This document shows positions 8,421 through 18,070 of a stretch of 64,000 nucleotides of DNA, piece after piece. Both the position numbers and the translations under genes were made by a program. Positions within the stretch are counted from its first letter, which is position 1. The number at the start of each line of letters is the position of its first letter. Source of the stretch: Burkholderiales bacterium (GTDB lineage Bacteria > Pseudomonadota > Gammaproteobacteria > Burkholderiales > Casimicrobiaceae); contig JADZDD010000004.1 of NCBI GenBank assembly GCA_020851235.1, forward strand, positions 124,001 through 188,000, read 5' to 3'. The notes under the pieces were generated by a model. It made no database searches. It was given only the letters and a program-made list of their open reading frames with translations, and was not told the DNA's origin.

Positions 8421-8479
8421 CAATCAACACCGGGGTTACGCAGTGCGGCCCGGATGCTCACTCCAAGGAGAATCGATTC

Positions 8480-9028
8480 ATGAAGACCGTAGGCCAAAAA
8501 CTCGAATCCTTCCACGTCGTCGGCGTCAAGCCCGGCTTCAACCAGCACGAGGAGAACGGCCAGTCGGCGTTCGAGCCGATCACGGAAGCCTCGTTCCCCG
8601 GCAAGTGGAAGATCATCTACTTCTACCCCAAGGATTTCACCTTCGTGTGCCCGACCGAGATCGTCGGCTTTGCCAAGCTCGCTTCCGACTTCGCCGATCG
8701 CGACGCCGTGCTCATGGGCGGGTCGACCGACAACGAGTTCTGCAAGCTCGGCTGGCGGCGCGACCACAAGGATCTCTCGGGGCTCAATCACTACCAGTTC
8801 GCCGACGTCACCGGTTCGCTCGTCGACCAGCTCGGCGTTCGCGATGCCGCCGAAGGCGTCGCGCTGCGGGCGACGTTCATCGTCGACCCGGACAACGTGA
8901 TCCAGCACGTATCGGTCAACAACCTCAACGTCGGCCGCAATCCCGAGGAGATCCTGCGCGTGCTCGACGGCCTGCAGACCGACGAGCTTTGCCCCTGCAA
9001 TCGCGCCGTCGGCGGCACGACGCTGTAA
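8480..9028 (+). CDS. ahpC: Peroxiredoxin AhpC (three-cysteine, AhpD-coupled type)
   Basis: This 182-residue peroxiredoxin reduces hydrogen peroxide, alkyl hydroperoxides and peroxynitrite in the cytoplasm. The peroxidatic Cys57 lies in DFTFVCPTE. The C-terminus carries two cysteines in a CPC motif (171 and 173). This three-cysteine arrangement is that of Mycobacterium tuberculosis AhpC, which is recycled by AhpD rather than by AhpF, and ahpD follows 23 bp downstream. The ATG at 8480 is chosen because AAGGAG (8465-8470) sits 9 nt upstream; the longer in-frame reading from 8390 would begin inside the promoter. Regulation is probably through the promoter and inverted repeat at 8374-8420. Confidence 0.95.
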   Translation: MKTVGQKLESFHVVGVKPGFNQHEENGQSAFEPITEASFPGKWKIIYFYPKDFTFVCPTEIVGFAKLASDFADRDAVLMGGSTDNEFCKLGWRRDHKDLSGLNHYQFADVTGSLVDQLGVRDAAEGVALRATFIVDPDNVIQHVSVNNLNVGRNPEEILRVLDGLQTDELCPCNRAVGGTTL

Positions 9029-9051
9029 CGCCGGCAGGAGAGGAGATCGTC

Positions 9052-9603
9052 ATGGAATTCGTCACTGCGCTCAAAGCGCGGCTACCCGAGTACGCGAAGG
9101 ACATCCGGCTCAATCTCGACGCCGTGATCAGCCGATCGAGCCTCACCCCGCAACACGCCGTCGGCGCCGCACTCGCGGCGGCGGTGGCGGCCGGAAGGGG
9201 CGATATCGTCGACGCCATCATGCGCGAAGCGCTGCTCGAACCGGCGCACCAGCAGGCGGCGCTGACCGCGGCGGCACTCATGGGCATGAACAACGTGTGG
9301 TATCCGTTCGTGGAGATGGCAGGCGATGCCGATCTCAAGTCGATGCGCGCGGAGCTTCGCATGAATGCCTACGCCAACCATGGCGGCGTCGACCGGTCGA
9401 GCTTCGAACTCTACGCGCTCGCGGCATCGATCGTCGGCAAGTGCGAGTTCTGCGTGCAGTCGCACTATCGGCTGCTGAAGGAGAACGGCTTCACCGTGCA
9501 GCAATTGCGCGACGTCGGCCGGATCGCGGCGGTGATCCAGGCCACCGCGAATATCCTCGCCCTCGACACGAGCCGCACCGCGAGCGCAGCCGTTGCCGCC
9601 TGA
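9052..9603 (+). CDS. ahpD: Alkyl hydroperoxide reductase AhpD
   Basis: This 183-residue all-helical protein reduces oxidised AhpC, and is itself recharged through lipoyl-carrying proteins in the characterised mycobacterial system. The catalytic relay is visible: Glu119, the Cys131-x-x-Cys134 pair (CEFC) and His138. It matches M. tuberculosis Glu118/Cys130/Cys133/His137 with a one-residue offset. The start codon has a strong Shine-Dalgarno (AGGAG at about 9041-9045). It is cotranscribed with ahpC. A perfect 9-bp GC hairpin begins 10 nt after the stop codon. No ahpF is present in the window, consistent with AhpD being the reductant. Confidence 0.95.
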   Translation: MEFVTALKARLPEYAKDIRLNLDAVISRSSLTPQHAVGAALAAAVAAGRGDIVDAIMREALLEPAHQQAALTAAALMGMNNVWYPFVEMAGDADLKSMRAELRMNAYANHGGVDRSSFELYALAASIVGKCEFCVQSHYRLLKENGFTVQQLRDVGRIAAVIQATANILALDTSRTASAAVAA

Positions 9604-9613
9604 TCGCGTCCGA

Positions 9614-9634
9614 CCGCCGCGGCGCCCGCGGCGG
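9614..9634 (+). terminator. Perfect 9-bp GC hairpin after ahpD
   Basis: CCGCCGCGG (9614-9622), loop CGC, CCGCGGCGG (9626-9634). It follows the ahpD stop by 10 nt. It lacks the T-tract of an intrinsic terminator. Confidence 0.45.
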
Positions 9635-9717
9635 CGACCCCGCGGGCGCGGGCGCGCTTCGTCGGCCGCGGCGCGCCGTCCGCGCAGCGTGCCCCGGGGT
9701 CGCGGGTGCCGCATCGG

Positions 9718-9723
9718 TAGAAT
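9718..9723 (+). promoter_or_regulatory. -10-like element TAGAAT just before a GTG start
   Basis: TAGAAT (9718-9723) ends 7 nt before the GTG at 9731, with no Shine-Dalgarno in between. This is the same arrangement as before the DUF1631 gene and suggests a leaderless transcript. Confidence 0.35.
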
Positions 9724-9730
9724 CGGTCGC

Positions 9731-10666
9731 GTGAATCCGCGTGCCTCGCTGTTGCGCCTCGGCCGTGCCGTGCTGGCCACGGGGCTCGTCGTGCCGGTGC
9801 TGGCCCTGGGCCAGTTCAACCTTCCCCAACCGTCGACGGCGCTGCCCGGCAGCCTGCGCGCGCCGCCGCCCGAGGTTCGTCCCGGACCTCCACCCGCCGC
9901 CGCGCTGCCCGCCCCACCGCGACTGCCGGCCCCGGGCGATACCACGCTCCCCGGCGTGGATCCGCGCCAGTGCGGCCCAACACCGTACTCGGCGCTCTGC
10001 GCGCAGGGACGCTGGACGCTCTTCTCCACGATCGACGTGACGCTGACCGCACCGGACTTCCGCGCCCGGTATACGCTGGAAGTGGCGCAGAACAACGAGG
10101 TCCACGCCACGTACCGCGAGACGTCCCGCGGCAAGACCCGCAGTGGCGAGATCGTGCTGGTCGGCCTCGACGGGGTGGCCTTTCGCACCCGGGAAACGTT
10201 TCCGGCCGACGCGCCGGTCATCGACGTCATGCTGTCGATGCCGATCATGACGGCGCAACTGGCGGCGCTCCTCCTCGACCAGGGTGTGATCGGCCCGCCG
10301 TCGGACGTCACCGCGCCGCGCACGATCAAGGCGGGCAACGGCACGCAGTACATCCGCACGGCAGCGCCCAACGCCGCGCTGCTCTACGGGCCGCCGTGGC
10401 GCATGACCGGCACCGCGCGGCCGGGGGCCGCAGCCGACGCGGTGGCCTTCGCCCTCAAGCTCGACTACCGACCCGTCGACAGCCACGGCACACCCCGCGC
10501 CGGACGCACCGACACGCTGTCCCTCGACGGCGCGATGAGCTTCGCGGCGCGGCGGGCCACCTTGCCCGACGACTTCGCGCTGGGCGAGTTCACCCTGCTG
10601 CGCGACGAGAAGAAGATGGACAAGCAGCCGACGCTGGGCGCCGCGCGCCGCGCGCTCACGCCGTAG
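9731..10666 (+). CDS. Exported protein of unknown function, proline-rich N-terminal linker
   Basis: The 311-residue product has a Sec signal (RASLLRLGRAVLATGLV then a Leu-Gly-Gln region at about residues 24-28) and a Pro/Ala-rich linker to about residue 80. The rest is a soluble domain with alternating strands, containing a CGPTPYSALCAQGRW segment whose two cysteines could form a disulfide. It ends in a basic, Lys-rich tail. I do not recognise a family. The GTG at 9731 gives a clean signal peptide; a longer in-frame reading would overlap ahpD and be Arg-rich. No strong Shine-Dalgarno is present (see the -10-like element at 9718). Confidence 0.7.
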   Translation: MNPRASLLRLGRAVLATGLVVPVLALGQFNLPQPSTALPGSLRAPPPEVRPGPPPAAALPAPPRLPAPGDTTLPGVDPRQCGPTPYSALCAQGRWTLFSTIDVTLTAPDFRARYTLEVAQNNEVHATYRETSRGKTRSGEIVLVGLDGVAFRTRETFPADAPVIDVMLSMPIMTAQLAALLLDQGVIGPPSDVTAPRTIKAGNGTQYIRTAAPNAALLYGPPWRMTGTARPGAAADAVAFALKLDYRPVDSHGTPRAGRTDTLSLDGAMSFAARRATLPDDFALGEFTLLRDEKKMDKQPTLGAARRALTP

Positions 10667-10667
10667 C

Positions 10668-10699
10668 CGGGCGCGGACGCGCCGTCGCCGGCGCGCCCG
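10668..10699 (+). terminator. GC hairpin after the exported unknown protein
   Basis: CGGGCGCG (10668-10675) pairs with CGCGCCCG (10692-10699) around a 16-nt loop. No T-tract follows. It separates the upstream gene from metY. Confidence 0.3.
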
Positions 10700-10795
10700 C
10701 CAGCCGCACGCGCGCTCCGGAGTCGCCCGGGCGTGCCGTACTACACTTGTGGGTTTTCGATCCACAGCGCCCGAACGACCTCTCCAGGAGACAGG

Positions 10796-12067
<1,272 letters not shown>

Positions 12068-12092
12068 ACCGCCGGTCCGCGGGGTGGCACGG

Positions 12093-12113
12093 CACCGGCG
12101 CGACGCGCCGGTG
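12093..12113 (+). terminator. Perfect 9-bp GC hairpin after metY
   Basis: CACCGGCGC (12093-12101), loop GAC, GCGCCGGTG (12105-12113), 25 nt after the metY stop. No T-tract follows. Confidence 0.45.
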
Positions 12114-12210
12114 GCGTGCGTCGTCCGGTCACGCCTTGCCGTCGGCGATCACCAGCACGCGGCGCGGTTGAGGCACAATCGCTGCCGGCTCCTTCCGACG
12201 AAAGGCCCCG

Positions 12211-13326
12211 ATGGCCCGCAAGCGCAGCACCCACGACCCCGGCACCGTGGTCGTGGTCGAGCACACGTCGCGCGTCCTCGCCGACAATCCCCTCGGCGAT
12301 CCCGCAACCCGGCGGCTCGCCGTCTGGCTGCCGCCGGGTTACGACACAGGCGCGATCCGCGGCAAGCGCAGCGGACAGGGACGACGTTACCCGGTCCTCG
12401 TCGATCTCGTCGGCTTCACGGGCTCGGGACTCGCGCACGTCAACTGGCGGCCGTTCGACGAGAACGTCCCCGAACGCCTCGCCCGGCTGGTTGGCGAGCG
12501 CCGGATGGGTCCGTGCATCGTCGTGTTCCCCGATTGCTTCACGAGCCTGGGCGGCAACCAGTACGTGAACAGCAAGGCGATCGGCCGTTACGCGGACTAC
12601 CTCACGCGCGAGATCGTTCCCTTCGTCGACCGCGAGTTCCGCACGCTCGCCACGCGCGAGCACCGCGCCTGCTTCGGCAAGTCGTCGGGCGGTTACGGCG
12701 CGCTGATCCACGGCATGCGCCACACCGACACCTGGGGCGCCATCGCCTGCCACTCGGGAGACGCGTACTTCGAGTTCTGCTACCTCCCGGACTTCCCGCG
12801 CCTGTTGAACGAACTCGCCCGCTATCGGCGCCCGCCGCTGCGCGCCGGGCGCCAGCGCGCGCCCCTGCGCGCGACCGCGGACGGCCGCGACGACGGCCGC
12901 GTGCGGCGCTTCCTCGACGCGATGTGGAGCAAGGAGAAGTTGACCGAGGGCGAGGTGCACGCGCTCATGGAACTCGCCATGGCCGCCACCTACGACCCCG
13001 ACCCGCGCACGCCGCTGGGATTCCGGCTGCCGGTCGACCTCGACACCGGCGAACTCATCGTCGAGCGCTGGGCGAAGTGGCGCGAGCACGACCCCATCCA
13101 CCTCGTGGCCCGCCACGCCCGTGATCTCGCACGCCTGTCCGGGATCTACCTCGACTGCGGCTGGCGCGACCAGTACCACCTGCATTTCGGGGCGCGCATC
13201 GTCGCGCGCGAACTCGCGGCCCACGGCATCGCGCACACCTACGAGGAATTCGACGACACGCACTCGTCGATCGACTACCGCATGAACGTGAGCCTGCCGT
13301 TCCTCTACCGCAGCATCAAGGCGTAG
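12211..13326 (+). CDS. Putative esterase, enterochelin-esterase/esterase D-like alpha/beta hydrolase
   Basis: The 371-residue protein has the PF00756-type esterase pattern. It has an opening strand region with LAVWLPPGY (36-44), then a nucleophile elbow GKSSGG with Ser158, preceded by VDREFRT. A late aspartate lies in the DCGWRDQYH region (about 320-328), and a catalytic-type His351 in DDTHSSIDYR. Between about residues 190 and 300 it carries an insertion rich in Arg, unusual for small esterases, which may form a lid. No signal peptide is visible, so it is probably cytoplasmic. The substrate is unknown. Upstream, CACAAT about 30 nt before the start may be a -10 element, and GAAAGG serves as a Shine-Dalgarno. 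Confidence 0.8.
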   Translation: MARKRSTHDPGTVVVVEHTSRVLADNPLGDPATRRLAVWLPPGYDTGAIRGKRSGQGRRYPVLVDLVGFTGSGLAHVNWRPFDENVPERLARLVGERRMGPCIVVFPDCFTSLGGNQYVNSKAIGRYADYLTREIVPFVDREFRTLATREHRACFGKSSGGYGALIHGMRHTDTWGAIACHSGDAYFEFCYLPDFPRLLNELARYRRPPLRAGRQRAPLRATADGRDDGRVRRFLDAMWSKEKLTEGEVHALMELAMAATYDPDPRTPLGFRLPVDLDTGELIVERWAKWREHDPIHLVARHARDLARLSGIYLDCGWRDQYHLHFGARIVARELAAHGIAHTYEEFDDTHSSIDYRMNVSLPFLYRSIKA

Positions 13327-13433
13327 CGTCGTGGCGCGCCCGGCGCTCGATCGGGGGGCCGCGCGCCGCGATGACGCCGTACGCTGCCGGTGCCGGTACA
13401 CTGTACGTCCGACGAAGAACCAGGGGGCAAGCG

Positions 13434-14315
13434 ATGCGTTGGGGTGACATGCGACCGAGCGACAACGTCGAGGACCGCCGTGGCGAAGGTGGCGGTGGCC
13501 GCGGCTTTCCCATCGGCGGCGGCGGCATGCGCCTGGGCGGGGGCGCCCTCATCCTCATCGTCGTGGTGAGCCTGCTCTTCGGCGTCAACCCGATGTCGTT
13601 CCTCGGCATGGTCGACACCGGCGCCCCGGGATCTTCCGTCCCGGCCCCACCCACGCGTCCCGCCGCACCGGCCAATGCCAAGGACGATGCGTCGCTCGCA
13701 TTCGTCCAGCGCACGCTGGGCGACACCGAGGACGTGTGGTCCGCGCTCTTCAAGAACATGGGCTCGCGCTACGACGCGCCACGCCTCGTCCTCTTCGCCG
13801 GCTCGTATCCGTCCGCGTGCGGCATGGCCGACACCGCGGCCGGCCCGTTCTATTGCCCGGGCGATCGCAAGGTCTACCTCGACACCGCGTTCTTCGGCGA
13901 ACTCGCCCGCCGCTTCGGGGCCCCTGGCGACTTCGCGCAGGCCTACGTCATCGCGCACGAGATCGGGCATCACGTGCAAAACGAACTCGGGACGATGCGC
14001 GAGTACGACCAGGCCGCCGGACGCATGGACGCCCGGCAGCGCAATGCGCTGTCGGTGCGACTCGAACTCCAGGCCGATTGTTACGCCGGTGTCTGGGGCT
14101 ATTACGCGGCAAGGCGCAACCTCCTCGATCCCAATGACGTCGACGAGGGTCTGCGCGCCGCCGCCGCGGTGGGCGACGACATGATCACGAAGGGGCGCGT
14201 CGCACCCGACGCCTTCACGCACGGCACGGCGGCGCAGCGCACGCGCTGGTTCAAGCAGGGGCTGGCCACCGGCGACCCCCGCTCGTGCAACACCTTCGCC
14301 GCACGCGACGTCTAG
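13434..14315 (+). CDS. Neutral zinc metallopeptidase, YpfJ family
   Basis: This 293-residue protein matches the YpfJ (putative neutral zinc metallopeptidase) family. It has a short Gly/Arg-rich cytoplasmic head, one membrane span at about 37-52 (an inner-membrane anchor), a Pro/Ala linker and a catalytic domain. The zinc site is HEIGHH, His175-Glu176-His179, and the downstream ELQADCYAG segment (about 206-214) supplies the third ligand in the family. The paired cysteines around SACG and FYCPG are typical. The physiological substrate is unknown. The ATG at 13434 is chosen because the head MRWGDMRPSDNVEDRRG is the characteristic family start; CAGGGGG lies just upstream and TACACT near 13395 may be its -10. 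Confidence 0.9.
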   Translation: MRWGDMRPSDNVEDRRGEGGGGRGFPIGGGGMRLGGGALILIVVVSLLFGVNPMSFLGMVDTGAPGSSVPAPPTRPAAPANAKDDASLAFVQRTLGDTEDVWSALFKNMGSRYDAPRLVLFAGSYPSACGMADTAAGPFYCPGDRKVYLDTAFFGELARRFGAPGDFAQAYVIAHEIGHHVQNELGTMREYDQAAGRMDARQRNALSVRLELQADCYAGVWGYYAARRNLLDPNDVDEGLRAAAAVGDDMITKGRVAPDAFTHGTAAQRTRWFKQGLATGDPRSCNTFAARDV

Positions 14316-14391
14316 CTGCACCGCGGTCCACCGCGACGAGGACCGTCCTCCGACCGCGTCGTGCGCCGCGGGCGTTCCGCCCCCTGCGAGG

Positions 14392-14925
14392 CTAACGTGC
14401 AGGCGGGTGCGCCGGCGCCGTCCCGGCGCCCTTGCTCGCCGCCTTCGGCGCGGCCTTGGCCGCCGACGCGCCGCCGCCGTCGGCGCGAAAGCGCACCCGG
14501 CGTACGACCCGGTCGTACTCATCCTCCACCGCGCGCGTGACTTCCTCGCCCCTTTGCGTGAACACGCGCCCCCCGGCGAGCCGGCACTGGTCGCGCGCGT
14601 ATTGACACGGGCCCATCTCGGGATGCCGCCGGCAAAGGCGAGCGACGTTGGCCGCATAGTCGATGGGCGTCTTCTGCCCGGCCACGTCGCACAGGTACAG
14701 CGGCCCCGGAGGGAAATCGAGCGACGGCAACGACACCCGGGGTGATGCCATGTCCGATGCCGCAGCGGGCGGCGAAGACGGTGGCGACGGTGGCGACGGT
14801 GCCGCCGGCACGGCGTCGCCGGCAGGTGCCGGCGCCACCGTCGGGGGCGCGGCCTGCTGGCACGCGGCCAGCACCGCGACGAGCGCGAGCCCCCACGCGA
14901 CTCGCCATCGAAGCACACTCCGCAC
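14392..14925 (-). CDS. Lipoprotein of unknown function
   Basis: The product is about 177 residues long. It begins with a basic start, a hydrophobic stretch and the lipobox VLAAC, so it should be lipid-anchored in the outer or inner membrane. A Pro/Ala/Ser-rich linker follows, encoded by short GGTGGCGAC-type repeats on the plus strand. The folded part (about residues 75-140) contains four cysteines in LYLCDV, ARLCRRH, GPCQYA and DQCRLA, a likely disulfide-bonded module. The C-terminus is an Ala/Lys tail. GTG at 14925 is preferred because AGGGGA lies about 9 nt upstream; GTG at 14916 is the alternative. It is divergent from the small secreted protein at 14995. Confidence 0.7.
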   Translation of the reverse strand: MRSVLRWRVAWGLALVAVLAACQQAAPPTVAPAPAGDAVPAAPSPPSPPSSPPAAASDMASPRVSLPSLDFPPGPLYLCDVAGQKTPIDYAANVARLCRRHPEMGPCQYARDQCRLAGGRVFTQRGEEVTRAVEDEYDRVVRRVRFRADGGGASAAKAAPKAASKGAGTAPAHPPAR

Positions 14926-14994
14926 GGACCGGTCCCCTACCACACGAATCGGTAAAATGGCGCGCTCAACCGTCGCACTCGGAGGATCGAACCC

Positions 14995-15378
14995 ATGCTG
15001 TTCCCTCGTCTCGTTGCTGCCTTCGCCCTGGCAGCCCTGGCCACAGCGTCCACCGCACAGACCGCCGCGCCCGCCCCCGCACCGGCTGCCACCCCCGCCC
15101 CCGCCGCTGCATCGACCGCACCGGCCGCCGCCGAGAAGCAATGCGGCAAGCCGGACCCGCATCCTGGCCGGCTCGCATCGAACGAGAAGATGCGCGGCTG
15201 GAACAAGGAGATCAACACCTGGCAGACGTGCATGCGCGCATTCATCGGCGAGTTGGAGGCCAAGGCCGATGCCGCGGTCAAGATCGCGAACGCGGCGGTG
15301 GCCGATTCGAATGCGACGATCGCGGCGTACAACAGTGTCGTCAAGGATTTGCAGGCACAAGCCGAAGCCGCGAAGTGA
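14995..15378 (+). CDS. Small secreted protein of unknown function
   Basis: The 127-residue product has a Sec signal ending near TASTAQ (about residue 21) and an Ala/Pro-rich linker to about residue 46. The mature helical domain has two cysteines (CGKPDPHPG and WQTCMRAF), followed by an Ala-rich helix with regular charge spacing that could form a coiled coil. A Shine-Dalgarno GGAGG precedes the ATG, and TAAAAT at 14953-14958 is a good -10 candidate. Similar short Cys-x-Cys helical proteins occur in Betaproteobacteria without known function. It is divergent from the lipoprotein at 14392. Confidence 0.75.
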   Translation: MLFPRLVAAFALAALATASTAQTAAPAPAPAATPAPAAASTAPAAAEKQCGKPDPHPGRLASNEKMRGWNKEINTWQTCMRAFIGELEAKADAAVKIANAAVADSNATIAAYNSVVKDLQAQAEAAK

Positions 15379-15387
15379 GGCGCACGC

Positions 15388-16137
15388 TCAGCGCACCAGC
15401 GTCCGCTCGACGTCCGCGACGCGGCCGTCCACGCAACTGAACACGGTGCGCATCGACGGGTCCCCCGGCGCCGGCTCGTAGATGTAGCGCCGGCCCGCGG
15501 GCGCGCTGCCGTTCGCGGGGAGGGGCTCGTCGCGATCGGCGGGGCCGATCTCGGCGAACACGTGCTCGCAATAGCGGCCGGCAATGACGAAGCGGCGGTT
15601 CTGCGGGCCTCGCGTGGCGCTGCCACCGGCGGCTGCCGTGGTGCTGCCCGAGGCGGGGCCCGCGCCCGGCGGCGCGCTCGCGCTTGCCGCCCCTGCGCTG
15701 CCCGCGGGCGAACGTGCCTCATCGCGCATCCACGCGACCTGCTCACCCTGGAAGCCGACGAGCCACGAGGCGCCGTCGGCGCCGCGATAACGCCAGATCT
15801 CGGTCGCCGCGTCGCGAGGAACTGCGGGACGGATCTCGGCCGGCGCACCGCGGGCGCGCAGTACCCAGCGCTTGGGCATCCCGGGCACGACCTTGCCCTC
15901 GTGCGCCGCGAGTTCCCAGGCCGACGTGTCGTCGCGGTTCTCGGCCTTGGGCATCTCGATGGGGCGCACCACCTGCCCCTTTTCGCACGGTGCGTTCTGG
16001 TAGGTCACGTTGCCGGCGGCGTCGATGCACTTGACGACGGGCTGCGCGGCGGGCGCCGTCGCACCGACCACCGCGGCGAGCAGGAGCGCGCTGGGCGACA
16101 CGAACCAGGACCGGCGAGACGGGACGAAATGCAGCAC
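15388..16137 (-). CDS. Exported DUF4124-domain protein
   Basis: The N-terminal mature part has the DUF4124 pattern, VVKCIDAAGNVTYQNAPC, common in betaproteobacterial periplasmic proteins, preceded by a hydrophobic export signal. A middle region (WRYRGADGASWLVGFQGEQV) follows, then an Ala/Gly/Ser-rich linker. The C-terminal domain has two cysteines (RYCEHV and FSCVDG) that may bridge. The function is unknown. The start is uncertain. GTG at 16137 (about 249 residues) gives the shortest leader that keeps the signal; an in-frame start at 16212 would overlap aceK by 43 bp. The gene is divergent from aceK with very little space between them. Confidence 0.7.
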   Translation of the reverse strand: MLHFVPSRRSWFVSPSALLLAAVVGATAPAAQPVVKCIDAAGNVTYQNAPCEKGQVVRPIEMPKAENRDDTSAWELAAHEGKVVPGMPKRWVLRARGAPAEIRPAVPRDAATEIWRYRGADGASWLVGFQGEQVAWMRDEARSPAGSAGAASASAPPGAGPASGSTTAAAGGSATRGPQNRRFVIAGRYCEHVFAEIGPADRDEPLPANGSAPAGRRYIYEPAPGDPSMRTVFSCVDGRVADVERTLVR

Positions 16138-16169
16138 TCCGCTATCATGCCCTATCGCCCCGGCATGCA

Positions 16170-17978
16170 GTGCATCGCCCCTTGACCCTGTCCGCTGCCA
16201 CGACTCCGCCATCCGCCCCGGGCCGTGTCGCGCCGGCCGTGCTCGACAGCGCGGCGCGGGCGATCGCGCTCGCGCTGCGCGATGGCTTCGACCGTCACTA
16301 CGCGCTCTTCCGCGAATGCGCGCGGGCGGCGAAGCGGCATTTCGAGGCCGGCGAATGGCGCGCGATCCGCCACCTCGGCCACGATCGCATCGACTACTAC
16401 GATCGCCGGGTGCGCGAGACCGTCGATCGCATCGAGCGCGAATTCCGCGCGGTCGGCCTCGACGGCAGCGGCGCCGACGCGCTGTGGGAGCGCGTCAAGG
16501 TCCACTTCATCGGGCTGCTCATCGACCACAAGCAGCCCGAGTGCGCCGAGACGTTCTTCAATTCGGTGTCGTGCAAGATCCTGCAGCGCACGTACTTCCA
16601 TAACCGCTTCATCTTCGTGCGCCCCGCGATCTCGACCGAGCACATCGACGCCGATCCGCCGACGTACCGCAGCTACTATCCGCAGGCGGCGGAGTTGCGC
16701 CACGCCATCGTCGACATCGTGCTCGACATGGCACTGGCCACCCGCTTCGCCGACTTCCGGCGCGACGTGCGCAACATCGTCCACGCCTTGCGCACGCGCC
16801 TGCCGCGGCCCTGGCGACTCGAGGTCAATCACCAGATCCAGGTGCTCTCGTCGCTGTTCTACCGCGACGAGACCGCCTACGCGGTCGGTCGCATCGTCAA
16901 CGGCACGCGCACGCATCCCTTTGCCGTCGCGATCAAGCACAACGCGCAGGGCCGGCTGTACGTCGACGCGCTCCTGACCGACGAGGGCGACCTCGCGCTG
17001 CTCTTCTCGGCGAATCGCTCGTACTTTCTGGTCGACATGGAGGTGCCGTCGGCCTACATCCGCTTCCTGCGCGCGATGCTGCCCGACAAGACCGCCGCCG
17101 AGCTGTACACGATGGTGGGGCTGCAAAAGGCCGGCAAGAACCTCTTCTATCGCGACTTCCTGCACCATCTCGCCCACTCGCGCGACCGCTTCGTGGTGGC
17201 ACCCGGGATCCGCGGGCTCGTGATGTGCGTGTTCACGCTGCCGTCGTATCCGTACGTGTTCAAGATCATCAAGGATCGGATCGCCGTGACGAAGGAGACC
17301 GACGCGATGCGGGTGCGGCAGAAGTACGCCCTCGTCAAGCATCACGACCGTGCCGGTCGGATGAGCGACATCCTCGAATACTCCGATGTCGCGTTCCCAC
17401 GCGAGCGTTTCTCGCCCGAGCTCATCGCGGAACTGCACGCGGTCGCGCCGTCGCAGATCGAGGAGGAAGGCAACCGCATCATCGTGCGTCACGTGTACAT
17501 CGAGCGGCGGATGCGACCGCTCAACATGTTCCTCGAGCAGGGCAACGCCGCGCAACGCGAACGCGCGATCCGGGACTACGGTGACGCGCTGCGCGAACTC
17601 GCGAGCGTGAACATCTTCGCCGGTGACCTGCTGTTCAAGAACTTCGGCATCACGCGCTACGGGCGCGTCGTGTTCTACGACTACGACGAGATCGAGTACC
17701 TCACCGATTGCCGGTTTCGCCGCATCCCGCCACCGCCGCCGGGCTTCGACGACACCTCGGCGGAGGTGTGGTATCCGGTCGGGCCGCACGACATCTTCCC
17801 CGAGGAGTTCGCGACGTTCATCCTCACCGACTCCACCCTGCGCGACGCCTTCCTGCGCTGGCACGCTGCGCTGCTCGACGCCGACTGGTGGCAGGCGCGG
17901 CAGCGCGCGCTTGCAACACATGGCCTCGCCGAAGTGCTCTCGTACCCGCCGGCGCTGCGCTTCGGCCCACCGCCGTGA
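16170..17978 (+). CDS. aceK: Isocitrate dehydrogenase kinase/phosphatase AceK
   Basis: AceK reversibly phosphorylates isocitrate dehydrogenase and so controls carbon flow between the TCA cycle and the glyoxylate bypass. The 602-residue product is collinear with enterobacterial AceK. It has the N-terminal regulatory half (HYALFRE, FFNSVSCKILQRTYFHN), then a protein-kinase-like half with the ATP-site lysine Lys365 in YVFKIIKDR and the metal-binding segment FYDYDEIEY near residues 503-511. It is about 24 residues longer than E. coli AceK at the N-terminus, so translation may start later, for example at the GTG near 16239. No aceA or aceB adjoins it, unlike the enterobacterial aceBAK operon. Confidence 0.95.
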   Translation: MHRPLTLSAATTPPSAPGRVAPAVLDSAARAIALALRDGFDRHYALFRECARAAKRHFEAGEWRAIRHLGHDRIDYYDRRVRETVDRIEREFRAVGLDGSGADALWERVKVHFIGLLIDHKQPECAETFFNSVSCKILQRTYFHNRFIFVRPAISTEHIDADPPTYRSYYPQAAELRHAIVDIVLDMALATRFADFRRDVRNIVHALRTRLPRPWRLEVNHQIQVLSSLFYRDETAYAVGRIVNGTRTHPFAVAIKHNAQGRLYVDALLTDEGDLALLFSANRSYFLVDMEVPSAYIRFLRAMLPDKTAAELYTMVGLQKAGKNLFYRDFLHHLAHSRDRFVVAPGIRGLVMCVFTLPSYPYVFKIIKDRIAVTKETDAMRVRQKYALVKHHDRAGRMSDILEYSDVAFPRERFSPELIAELHAVAPSQIEEEGNRIIVRHVYIERRMRPLNMFLEQGNAAQRERAIRDYGDALRELASVNIFAGDLLFKNFGITRYGRVVFYDYDEIEYLTDCRFRRIPPPPPGFDDTSAEVWYPVGPHDIFPEEFATFILTDSTLRDAFLRWHAALLDADWWQARQRALATHGLAEVLSYPPALRFGPPP

Positions 17979-18070
17979 GTGCGCACCCGGATCCCCCGGC
18001 AACCTGTGCAAGGCGGTGCCCCAAGGCGCGGTGCTATCCTGCGCGCTGGTCGAATGCGAGGCACGCCCGG

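Noticed and set aside
8374-8460. OxyR binding site before ahpC
   Set aside because: The AT-rich island lacks the four spaced ATAG/CTAT half-sites; only a short inverted repeat is present.
10667-10795. Possible SAM-responsive riboswitch before metY
   Set aside because: The 130-bp leader shows only a GC hairpin and a -10-like TACACT; none of the conserved core sequences of SAM-I, SAM-II or SAH motifs was recognised.
16152-18011. Minus-strand frame of about 620 codons opposite aceK
   Set aside because: AceK is complete and conserved on the plus strand; the antisense frame has no start region or family features.
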